43,298 nt of DNA from Alphaproteobacteria bacterium (GTDB lineage Bacteria > Pseudomonadota > Alphaproteobacteria > Bin95): the NCBI GenBank assembly GCA_022825195.1, contig JAJDYL010000109.1, positions 1 through 43,298 of the forward strand, written 5' to 3'. Positions 36,414-43,298 of the stretch are shown in pieces; within the stretch, counting starts at the first letter, position 1; the number at the start of each line of letters is the position of its first letter. The notes under the pieces are model-generated. The model saw nothing but the letters and a program-made list of their open reading frames with translations. It searched no databases and was not told the DNA's origin. Made by a program: the position numbers and the translations under genes.

Positions 36414-36778
36414 AGCACGCCCGGACCGGCCCGCGGCGGCTGCGCATGGGCGAGACTGTCCGCCATGCGACGGCCGGCATTCTTGCGCGCGCAACCTTCC
36501 GCGACCCCGACCTGCAGGCACTGGAGATGGTCACCGTTTCCGAGGTCGTGATGTCGCCCGACCTGAAACGGGCAACGGCGTTCATCTCGATGCTCGGGCG
36601 CGACGATATCGACGACACGGTCGCGGCGCTCAATCGCGCGGCAGGCCATATCCGGGGCGAGCTCGGCCGCATGCTCGAGTCGAAATTCACACCTGTCGTC
36701 GAGTTCCGGCGCGACCGCAGTTTCGACGAGGCCGAGCGGATCGAAACACTTGTCCGGCAGAACAGGCATGGCGCGTAG
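36410..36778 (+). CDS. rbfA: Ribosome-binding factor A (RbfA)
   Basis: 122 aa from ATG 36410, overlapping the infB stop. The KH-like fold is shown by [36 protein letters not shown] and [20 protein letters not shown]. It helps 16S rRNA 5' end maturation and cold adaptation. It overlaps truB by 11 bp. Confidence 0.96.
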   Translation: MKHARTGPRRLRMGETVRHATAGILARATFRDPDLQALEMVTVSEVVMSPDLKRATAFISMLGRDDIDDTVAALNRAAGHIRGELGRMLESKFTPVVEFRRDRSFDEAERIETLVRQNRHGA

Positions 36779-37697
36779 GCGGCCGAAACGGACCGACCTC
36801 AACGGCTGGATTGTCGTGGACAAACCCGCCGGCATGACGTCCACTGATGTCTGCAACCGGATCAAGCGGTTGAGCGGCGGCGCCAGGATCGGGCATGGCG
36901 GGGCGCTCGACCCGCTGGCCACCGGCGTGTTGCCCGTCGCTCTCGGCCAGGCGACCAAGACGGTTTCCTGGGCCATGGAAGGCAGCAAGGTTTACCGCTT
37001 CTCGTTGCGGTGGGGCGAGGCCCGGGACACCGACGACGCCGACGGCAGCATTACCGGGACCAGCGCCGTCAGGCCGGACGCCGATTCCATACGCAGGGCC
37101 CTGCCCGCCTTCACCGGACGGATCATGCAGGCCCCGCCGCGCTATTCCGCCGTCAAGATCGGGGGCAGGCGCGCCTACAACCTCGCCAGGGCCCACGAGG
37201 AGCCGGACCTGCCGCCGCGGCCGGTCCATGTGATCGAACTGCGCCTGGAGCGCCGGCTTGACGACGACGTTGCGGAATTCACGGCGGAGACCGGCAAGGG
37301 CGTCTATATCCGCGCCATTGCGCGCGACCTCGCCGCCGCCCTCGGCACGGTCGGCCATGTCTGCGCGCTCAGGAGGTTGCGCGTCGGCCCGTTTCGCGTC
37401 GAGGACGCAATAACGCTGGAAGAACTCGAAGCTCTGGCCCATATAGGCCCGGAGAGTGTATTCTTGCTGCCGACGGACAGGTCGCTGGCCGACATCCCGG
37501 CTCTGTCCGTCTCGGAGCAAGAGGCCGCAGCGCTCAGGAACGGACAGGCGTTGCGGCTGTTCAGCGCGGGCGATCTTTCGCGGATCGCCGGGTTTCACGA
37601 CGGCATGACGATCCGGGCCCGGATGGGCGAGGTTCTGATTGCGGTGGCCCGGTACGAGTCCGGAACGGTTCGGCCGGTGCGGGTTGTCAATCCATAG
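36768..37697 (+). CDS. truB: tRNA pseudouridine-55 synthase (TruB)
   Basis: 309 aa from ATG 36768. The catalytic motif [15 protein letters not shown] contains D48. [14 protein letters not shown] and the late [18 protein letters not shown] are typical, and a C-terminal PUA-like part follows. It makes pseudouridine 55 in the T-loop of tRNAs. It lies 22 bp before rpsO. Confidence 0.97.
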   Translation: MARRRPKRTDLNGWIVVDKPAGMTSTDVCNRIKRLSGGARIGHGGALDPLATGVLPVALGQATKTVSWAMEGSKVYRFSLRWGEARDTDDADGSITGTSAVRPDADSIRRALPAFTGRIMQAPPRYSAVKIGGRRAYNLARAHEEPDLPPRPVHVIELRLERRLDDDVAEFTAETGKGVYIRAIARDLAAALGTVGHVCALRRLRVGPFRVEDAITLEELEALAHIGPESVFLLPTDRSLADIPALSVSEQEAAALRNGQALRLFSAGDLSRIAGFHDGMTIRARMGEVLIAVARYESGTVRPVRVVNP

Positions 37698-37719
37698 CTG
37701 CAAGGAACGAGAGCAACAG

Positions 37720-37989
37720 ATGTCGATTACCGCCGCAAGAAAGACCGAACTCATTCAGGAGTTCCGTACGAACGACGACGACACGGGATCGCCGGAGGTG
37801 CAGGTGGCGATCCTGACCGAACGCATCCGGAATCTGACCGGGCACCTCCAGACACACAAGAAAGACCGCCACTCGCGCCGCGGCCTGCTGGTCATGGTCG
37901 GCCAGCGCCGCGGCCTGCTCGACTATCTGCGCAGGAAGGACAACGGGCGCTACCGGACGTTGATCGAACGCCTCGGACTGCGCCGCTGA
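37720..37989 (+). CDS. rpsO: 30S ribosomal protein S15
   Basis: 89 aa from ATG 37720, with AAGGAACGAG upstream. The whole S15 sequence is recognisable: [33 protein letters not shown] and [10 protein letters not shown]. It binds 16S rRNA early in 30S assembly. Normal length and normal place before pnp. Confidence 0.98.
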   Translation: MSITAARKTELIQEFRTNDDDTGSPEVQVAILTERIRNLTGHLQTHKKDRHSRRGLLVMVGQRRGLLDYLRRKDNGRYRTLIERLGLRR

Positions 37990-37995
37990 CGACCG

Positions 37996-38059
37996 GGGCG
38001 CCGGAAGGCCGGCGTCCGAGAGAAAACATGCAAAGGGCCGCACCGTCCGGGTCGCGGCC
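37996..38059 (+). promoter_or_regulatory. Two hairpins between rpsO and pnp
   Basis: Hairpin 1: CGCCGG at 37999-38004 with CCGGCG at 38009-38014 (AAGG loop), extendable outward to 37996-38017. Hairpin 2: GGCCGC at 38036-38041 with GCGGCC at 38054-38059. In E. coli the same interval holds a terminator and an RNase III site used in pnp autoregulation. A similar role is likely but unproven here. Confidence 0.5.
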
Positions 38060-38080
38060 GTGGAAAGGATTGCATCCGAT

Positions 38081-40195
38081 ATGTTCGATATCGTCCGCAA
38101 GGAAATCGACTGGGGCGGACGCCCGCTGGTCCTGGAGACCGGCCGCATCGCGCGCCAGGCCGACGCCGCCGTCATGGCCAGCCTCGGAGAGACGGCGGTG
38201 CTCTGCACCGTGGTCGCCGAAAAGAGCCCGCGGCCCGGCCTCGATTTCTTCCCTCTGACTGTCAACTACCAGGAAAAAACCTATGCCGCCGGCAAGATTC
38301 CCGGCGGTTTCTTCAAGCGCGAGGCGCGGCCGAGCGAAAAGGAGACCCTGACCTCCCGGCTGATCGACCGGCCGATCCGGCCGCTCTTCGCCAAGGGTTT
38401 CCGGAACGAAACCCAGATCATCTGCACGGTGGTGAGCCACGATCTGGAAAACGATCCCGACATCGTGGCCATGGTCGGCACCTCGGCCGCGCTGACGCTT
38501 TCCGGAATCCCGTTCCTCGGCCCGATTGCCGGCGCAAGGGTCGGTGCGGTCGATGACGCGTTCGTCCTCAATCCCACCTCCGAGCAAATGGAGGCTTCCG
38601 TCCTCGACCTCGTGGTCGCCGGCACCTCGGAGGGCGTGCTGATGGTGGAGTCGGAAGCGCAGGAGCTTTCCGAGGAGAGAATGCTCGAGGCCGTGATGTT
38701 CGGCCACCGGGGTTTTCTGCCGGTTATCGACGCCATCATCGACATGGCCGAGGAATGCGCCAAGGACCCGTGGGACCTTCCCGAACCGGAGGCCGGCACG
38801 GCCGAGGCAAAGGCGAAGGTCTATGAAATGGGCCGCGCGGCCATGGAGGGGGCCTACGCGCTGCGCGAGAAACAGGCGCGCCAGACGGCGATCGCAGCCG
38901 CCAAGACCGACGTTCTCGGGAAGCTGGAAGGAACGGAGACCGACCCGGCGCTGGCGGCGCCGTTCTTCAAGGACCTGGAGCGCGACATCGTGCGCGGCGC
39001 CGTCCTGGACACCGGCAAGCGGATCGACGACCGCGACCTGGACACCGTCCGCCCGATCGATTGCGAGGTCGGCATCCTGCCGCGCCAGCACGGCAGCGCG
39101 CTGTTCACCCGCGGCGAGACGCAGGCGCTGGTGGTGTCCACGCTCGGCACCTCGCAGGACGAGCAGATCGTCGATGCGCTGGACGGCGAATATCGCGAGC
39201 ATTTCATGCTCCACTACAATTTCCCGCCCTACTCCACCGGCGAGGCAAAGTTTCTGCGCGCGCCGGGCCGGCGCGAGATCGGGCATGGAAAGCTCGCCTG
39301 GCGCGCCGTCCGGCCGCTGCTGCCGAAGAAGGAGGACTTCCCCTACACCGTCCGGGTGGTCTCGGAGATCACGGAGTCGAACGGCTCGTCCTCGATGGCG
39401 AGCGTCTGCGGCGCGTCGCTGTCGCTCATGGATGCGGGCGTGCCCCTGAAACGACCGGTCGCCGGCATCGCGATGGGCCTCATCAAGGAAGACGACCGCT
39501 TCGCGGTGCTCTCGGACATACTGGGCGACGAAGACCATCTGGGCGACATGGACTTCAAGGTCGCCGGCACCGAAGCCGGCGTGACCTCGCTCCAGATGGA
39601 CATCAAGATCACCTCGATTACCGAGGACATCATGCGCACCGCGCTGGATCAGGCGCGGAACGGCCGGATGCATATTCTGGCGGAGATGGCAAAAGCCCTC
39701 GACACGGCCCGCGACGATGTGAGCGACTTCGCGCCCCGCATGACCACCATGTCGATCCCGCGCGACAAGATCCGTGAAGTGATCGGTTCGGGCGGAAAGG
39801 TCATTCGCGAGATCGTCGATACCACCGGCGCAAAGATCGACATCGACGATGACGGCACGATCAAGGTGTCCTCCGTCGATCCCAAGGCTTCCGAAGCCGC
39901 GATCGAGTGGATCAAGGGCATCGTCGCCGAACCGGAAGTCGGCGCGATCTACACCGGCAAGGTCGTCAAGGTCGTCGATTTCGGCGCGTTCGTGAACTTC
40001 CTCGGCAGCCGCGACGGGCTGGTGCATATCAGCGAACTCGCTCCGCAGCGGGTCAGGACCGTCGGCGATGTCGTGGAACAGGGCGACCAGGTGAAGGTCA
40101 AGGTGCTGCGCGTCGACGATCGGGGCAAGGTGAGCCTTTCGATGAAATCCGTGGATCAGGAGACCGGTGTGGACCTGACGGCGGCAGCAGGCTGA
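38081..40195 (+). CDS. pnp: Polyribonucleotide nucleotidyltransferase (PNPase)
   Basis: 704 aa from ATG 38081, with GGAAAGG upstream; GTG 38060 is an alternative that lies in the hairpin. Two RNase PH domains (the second with [23 protein letters not shown]), a KH domain (from about residue 559, [20 protein letters not shown]) and an S1 domain (about 622-695) are in the normal order. It degrades RNA 3' to 5' by phosphorolysis. End of the conserved supercluster. Confidence 0.98.
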   Translation: MFDIVRKEIDWGGRPLVLETGRIARQADAAVMASLGETAVLCTVVAEKSPRPGLDFFPLTVNYQEKTYAAGKIPGGFFKREARPSEKETLTSRLIDRPIRPLFAKGFRNETQIICTVVSHDLENDPDIVAMVGTSAALTLSGIPFLGPIAGARVGAVDDAFVLNPTSEQMEASVLDLVVAGTSEGVLMVESEAQELSEERMLEAVMFGHRGFLPVIDAIIDMAEECAKDPWDLPEPEAGTAEAKAKVYEMGRAAMEGAYALREKQARQTAIAAAKTDVLGKLEGTETDPALAAPFFKDLERDIVRGAVLDTGKRIDDRDLDTVRPIDCEVGILPRQHGSALFTRGETQALVVSTLGTSQDEQIVDALDGEYREHFMLHYNFPPYSTGEAKFLRAPGRREIGHGKLAWRAVRPLLPKKEDFPYTVRVVSEITESNGSSSMASVCGASLSLMDAGVPLKRPVAGIAMGLIKEDDRFAVLSDILGDEDHLGDMDFKVAGTEAGVTSLQMDIKITSITEDIMRTALDQARNGRMHILAEMAKALDTARDDVSDFAPRMTTMSIPRDKIREVIGSGGKVIREIVDTTGAKIDIDDDGTIKVSSVDPKASEAAIEWIKGIVAEPEVGAIYTGKVVKVVDFGAFVNFLGSRDGLVHISELAPQRVRTVGDVVEQGDQVKVKVLRVDDRGKVSLSMKSVDQETGVDLTAAAG

Positions 40196-40200
40196 CGCCC

Positions 40201-41598
40201 ATGGCGGTGGTGCGCCCAGTCGTCTTTTCGGGCCGCGAGGTCTTTCCGCTCATCGAGGGCGGCAAGGGCATCGCGATCTCCAATGGAGAGAGCTCGGGCG
40301 CCTGGGCGGCCTGCGGCGGCGTCGGCACCTTTTCCGGCGTCAACGCGGACAGTTTCCGCGAAGACGGCACCGCCATCGCCCAGTACTACTACGGGAAGAC
40401 CCGTCGCGAGCGGCATGAGGAGCTGCTCGCGCATGCAATCCGGGGCGCGATCCACCAGGCGCGCATCGCCTATGACGGCGCGGGCGGCCAGGGCCGTATA
40501 CACATGAACGTGCTGTGGGAAATGGCGGGCGCGGAACGTGTTGTGAATGCCGTCATGGAGGGCGCCAGGGGCCTGATCCACGGCATTACCTGCGGGGCCG
40601 GGATGCCGTACCGGCTCGCCGAGCTCGCAGCGCGTTTCGGTGTCCACTACTACCCGATCATTTCCTCGGCCCGCGCCTTCCGGGCGCTCTGGAAGCGCGC
40701 CTACCGCAAGTTTCCGAACCTGCTTGGCGGCGTCGTCTACGAGGATCCGTGGCGCGCCGGCGGGCATAACGGCCTGTCCAATGTCGAGGACCCGAACCGG
40801 CCCGAGGACCCGCGCCCGCGAATCGTCCAGCTGCGCCGGCAAATGGTGGAAGTCGGCCTTGCGCACGTTCCGATCATCATGGCGGGCGGTGTCTGGTGGC
40901 TGGATGAGTGGGCCCACTGGATCGAGGACCCGGACATCGCGCCGGTCGCCTTCCAGTTCGGCACCCGGCCCCTGCTGACCCGGGAAAGCCCGATCTCCGA
41001 CGAGTGGAAGCGCAAGCTGCTGACGCTGAAGGAGGGCGATGTCTTCCTCAACCGCTTCAGCCCGACCGGCTTCTATTCGTCGGCCGTGCGCAATGCCTTC
41101 CTGGACGAACTGCGCGAGCGCGCGGAGCACCAGATCGCATTCTCGACGGAGCCCGTTGGCGGCCACGATGTCGCTTTCCCGGTCGGTCCGCGCGGGCGGC
41201 CCGTCTATGTCGCCGACGACGACAGGCTGCGCGCCGAAAGCTGGATCGGCGCCGGCTTCTCGGAGGCCATGCGCACGCCCGACTCAACCCTTGTCTTCGT
41301 GACCCCGGAGCGCCGGCGGCAGATCCTGACGGACCAGATCGAATGCATGGGCTGCCTGTCCGCCTGCCAGTTCAGCAACTGGTCGCAGAACGAGGCCGGC
41401 ACCACCGGCCGCAAGGCGGACCCGCGGTCCTTCTGCATTCAGAAGACCCTGCAACAGATCAGCCACGGCGGCTCGGTCGAGGAGCAGTTGATGTTCTCCG
41501 GCCACAACGCCTACCGCTTCCGGTCGGACCCCTTCTACGCGAACGGGTTCATTCCGACCGTCAAGGAGCTTTTCGAGCGCATTCTGACCGGCAGATAA
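40201..41598 (+). CDS. Nitronate monooxygenase/2-nitropropane dioxygenase-like flavoprotein with C-terminal cysteine cluster
   Basis: 465 aa from ATG 40201, 5 bp after pnp. The FMN-binding TIM barrel of this family is recognised by GITCGAGMPYRL, YYPIISSARAFRALWK and VPIIMAGGVWW. It is about 100 aa longer than typical nitronate monooxygenases (about 330-370). The extra C-terminal part holds C382-x2-C385-x3-C389 and C412. This spacing resembles the [4Fe-4S] motif of the 2,4-dienoyl-CoA reductase/TMADH flavoproteins, though the fourth gap is longer (22 residues). The substrate is unknown, and nitroalkane oxidation should not be assumed. Confidence 0.82.
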   Translation: MAVVRPVVFSGREVFPLIEGGKGIAISNGESSGAWAACGGVGTFSGVNADSFREDGTAIAQYYYGKTRRERHEELLAHAIRGAIHQARIAYDGAGGQGRIHMNVLWEMAGAERVVNAVMEGARGLIHGITCGAGMPYRLAELAARFGVHYYPIISSARAFRALWKRAYRKFPNLLGGVVYEDPWRAGGHNGLSNVEDPNRPEDPRPRIVQLRRQMVEVGLAHVPIIMAGGVWWLDEWAHWIEDPDIAPVAFQFGTRPLLTRESPISDEWKRKLLTLKEGDVFLNRFSPTGFYSSAVRNAFLDELRERAEHQIAFSTEPVGGHDVAFPVGPRGRPVYVADDDRLRAESWIGAGFSEAMRTPDSTLVFVTPERRRQILTDQIECMGCLSACQFSNWSQNEAGTTGRKADPRSFCIQKTLQQISHGGSVEEQLMFSGHNAYRFRSDPFYANGFIPTVKELFERILTGR

Positions 41599-41609
41599 CC
41601 GCCGCCGGG

Positions 41610-42392
41610 TCAGACGGCGGTCATGCCCCCGTCGATCACCAGTTCCGCGCCCGTCATCCAGCCCGACTCGTCGCTCGCCAGGAACAGGCAGCCGTTGGCA
41701 ATGTCGACCGGCTTGCCGAAACGGCCCATCGGCGTCTCGTCCAGCCGCGGTCGGGCGAGGTCCGGGTCGCTGTGGACCGCCTCCGTCATCGGGGTGTCGA
41801 CATAGCCCGGATGGACCGAGTTCACCCGAATGCCGTCCTTTGCATACTGGGCGGCCGCCGACTTGCTGAACGTCCTGACGGCGCCCTTCGAGGCGTGGTA
41901 AGCGGCGTTGTGGACGGAACCGACGATTCCGTAGATCGACGAGATGTTGATGATCGAGCCGCCGCCGGCGGCTTGCATCGCCTCGATGGCGTGCTTGGTG
42001 CCGAGAAAGACGCCGGTGGAATTCACATCCATGATGCGGTTCCAGTTTCCGAGGTCCGCCTCGCCGATGCGAGGGGCCGCCGAACCGTCGGGCATCCGGC
42101 CGGAGACGCCGGCGGCATTCAGCATGATGTCCAGCCGTCCGAAGCGTTCGACGACCGTCCGCACCGCTTCGCGCCACTGGTCCTCGTCCACGGTGTCGAG
42201 GTGGAGATAGCAGGCCGCGCCGCCGGCGGCCTCGATGTCCCGGACCACGAGCGGACCGAGATTGTCGTTGATGTCGGCGACCGCAATGCTCGCGCCATGC
42301 TCCGCGAACAGGCGGGCGCTCGCGGCCCCGATTCCCGATGCGCCGCCGGTAATCATCGCCACCTTGCCCTGAAGCCGTCTCGCCTCGGCCAT
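41610..42392 (-). CDS. Short-chain dehydrogenase/reductase
   Basis: 260 aa from ATG 42392 on the minus strand. A classical SDR: the nucleotide loop TGGASGIG, NAAG, catalytic serine in IINISSIYG and the YHASK pair, with a C-terminal GAELVIDGGMTAV. Aspartate after the second strand (VADIND) suggests NAD(H) preference. The substrate is not predictable. It converges on the flavoprotein gene with 11 bp between stops. A GGGGAGGG site precedes it. Confidence 0.93.
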   Translation of the reverse strand: MAEARRLQGKVAMITGGASGIGAASARLFAEHGASIAVADINDNLGPLVVRDIEAAGGAACYLHLDTVDEDQWREAVRTVVERFGRLDIMLNAAGVSGRMPDGSAAPRIGEADLGNWNRIMDVNSTGVFLGTKHAIEAMQAAGGGSIINISSIYGIVGSVHNAAYHASKGAVRTFSKSAAAQYAKDGIRVNSVHPGYVDTPMTEAVHSDPDLARPRLDETPMGRFGKPVDIANGCLFLASDESGWMTGAELVIDGGMTAV

Positions 42393-42429
42393 CGGCCGCC
42401 CTCCCCTGCCGGAATTCTTCTGCGGCTAC

Positions 42430-42438
42430 CTTATAGCA
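42430..42438 (-). promoter_or_regulatory. Extended -10 promoter candidate for the SDR gene
   Basis: On the minus strand TGCTATAAG (extended TG then TATAAG) lies 38 bases upstream of the SDR start. No good -35 box accompanies it, which is tolerated by extended -10 promoters. Confidence 0.35.
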
Positions 42439-42573
42439 GGGTGCGCAGCGCAGGACTCATGTTGAGGGCTTCCGGTTTTTCCCCGCCCGCCGCCCCGGCC
42501 TGTCCCCACCCTCTCCTCCGTCATCCTGAGTAGCGACGCCGGCCGCGTATCGAGGGAGCCGGAAATTTCTTTG

Positions 42574-42724
42574 CCGGTTCAACGGGTTGTGAGAAAACTG
42601 CCCGATATTGTCATTTTTTGTTCCTAAATGGCTTGATTTTCCGAGAAATGGTGTAGAATAGGCATGAGGGAAAGGCGGCTTCCGGGGCCGCCGTTCCGCT
42701 TTTCTGCAGAAAGCATGGCTGGGG
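42574..42724 (-). repeat. Dispersed repeat, copy B (inverted relative to copy A at 1-152)
   Basis: The reverse complement matches 1-152 (see copy A). It lies in a non-coding stretch, 42393-42924. To its left is a repeat-like segment (about 42521-42563) containing TCATCCTGAGTAGCGACGCC, a pattern often dispersed in alphaproteobacterial genomes. To its right, 42725-42924 is GC-rich and shows nothing else I can name beyond the ribosome site of the next gene. Confidence 0.85.
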
Positions 42725-42924
42725 CGCCGCAAACGCCCCGGCGCGAGCGGACGGGAGGGGTGCGCCCTCTGCCCGGCCTGCCGCTGTGCGCACGGGCGCG
42801 CGGGCAATCAGGCGCGCAAACCGCGCCGCCGCGATGCGCCCGCCCGCGCACACGCACCCACCCGCGCACGATACGCGCGAAACAGGGACACCCCGTCCCG
42901 CCCTTTGCCCCCAAGGAGGCACGA

Positions 42925-43298
42925 ATGACCGCAACCGACCCCCGACCCGAACTGGCGGCGATGCTGCTGGAGCGCCTCGCGCCGGCAGCCGAAGCCCTCG
43001 CCGCTGCCTGTGCCGAGGACATCGACGCCGGACCGCCGCCGCAGGACGACCGCGACCGCGCCGATTACCACCGCGCCGGACGCGCCCGGCTCGCCCATCT
43101 GCGCCAGCTCCTCGCCGTCCTCGACTGGGGCGCCAAACATCTGCCCGAACCGGAACCCGAACCGCAGCCTGTCGAGGAACCGTGGGAGCCGCCGCCCCCC
43201 ATCCTCTCCGACTATGACGGCAGCGAGGACGAGTTCCACTACCGCAGCGAGGTCTATGTCGGCAGCCAGGAAACGCCGGAGTTCCGCGCGTGGTATGC
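42925..43298 (+). CDS. Unknown protein, 5' part only (runs off the window)
   Basis: 124 codons from ATG 42925, with AAGGAGG at 42913-42919, open to the window edge. The N-terminus is helical and rich in Ala, Leu and Glu (MTATDPRPELAAMLLERLAP). A Pro/Glu-rich linker follows (repeated EP dipeptides and PPPP), then an acidic aromatic part (DYDGSEDEFHYRSEVYVG). I do not recognise a family. The strong ribosome site and GC-rich codon use support a real gene. Confidence 0.6.
   Translation, partial: MTATDPRPELAAMLLERLAPAAEALAAACAEDIDAGPPPQDDRDRADYHRAGRARLAHLRQLLAVLDWGAKHLPEPEPEPQPVEEPWEPPPPILSDYDGSEDEFHYRSEVYVGSQETPEFRAWY

Noticed and set aside
33684..36521. Very long minus-strand open frame opposite infB
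   Set aside because: IF-2 on the plus strand is certain; the opposite frame is open only because of GC-rich codon bias.
37892..40027. Long minus-strand open frame opposite pnp
   Set aside because: PNPase is certain on the other strand, and no family resemblance is seen in the reverse frame.

Overview
The window is a 43.3 kb piece of a GC-rich alphaproteobacterial chromosome. Several features point to this group: the run miaB-phoH-ybeY-corC-lnt ... metK-trmB-rimP-nusA-ylxR-infB-rbfA-truB-rpsO-pnp, a MucR-type regulator, olsBA ornithine-lipid genes, and an 'Alph_Pro_TM' (TIGR02186-type) protein. The aprM-aprB-aprA-sat block suggests a sulfur- or sulfite-oxidising member, perhaps Rhodospirillales-like. 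The exact taxon cannot be read from the sequence. Coding density is high. Many gene pairs overlap by 4 bp (NTGA), and GTG or TTG starts are frequent. I saw no tRNA, rRNA, CRISPR array or transposase gene.

Layout. 1-152: one copy of a dispersed repeat, found again inverted at 42574-42724. 0.4-4.2 kb: a MetE-barrel protein, a toxin-antitoxin remnant (BrnT-like toxin with an in-frame stop, intact XRE antitoxin), a bacterial voltage-gated sodium channel and an MFS transporter. 4.3-6.5 kb: speD-speE-2OG dioxygenase, tightly overlapping. 6.6-13.3 kb: sulfur block with a TSUP (TauE/SafE) exporter, an Alph_Pro_TM protein, a universal stress protein, then aprM, aprB, aprA and sat behind a good sigma-70-like promoter. 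Together these can oxidise sulfite to sulfate via APS with ATP formation, and export sulfur oxyanions. 13.3-15.0 kb: nfu, tsaB, rimI. 15.0-16.9 kb (minus strand): class II aldolase/adducin protein and a GBBH-like dioxygenase. 17.3-19.5 kb: MucR-type regulator and olsB-olsA.

19.6-24.7 kb: miaB-phoH-ybeY-corC-lnt. 25.1-28.8 kb: a TRAP transporter (dctPQM) followed by another TauD-type dioxygenase, sitting between lnt and metK, which are usually close neighbours in alphaproteobacteria. It looks like an inserted uptake-plus-hydroxylation cassette. 29.0-40.2 kb: metK-trmB, then the rimP-nusA-ylxR-infB-rbfA-truB-rpsO-pnp translation/RNA supercluster with its own promoter and a leader terminator. 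rimP has no normal start codon where one is expected (GTA). 40.2-42.4 kb: a nitronate-monooxygenase-like flavoprotein with a C-terminal Cx2Cx3C motif, and a convergent SDR. The right end holds the second repeat copy and the 5' part of an unknown gene.

The most interesting points are the compact sulfite module, the dioxygenase coupled to speDE, the TRAP-dioxygenase insertion, the cysteine cluster on the nitronate monooxygenase, the broken BrnT and the rimP start/leader. None of these alone proves a new system. Function assignments rest on motif recognition by eye, not on database searches.
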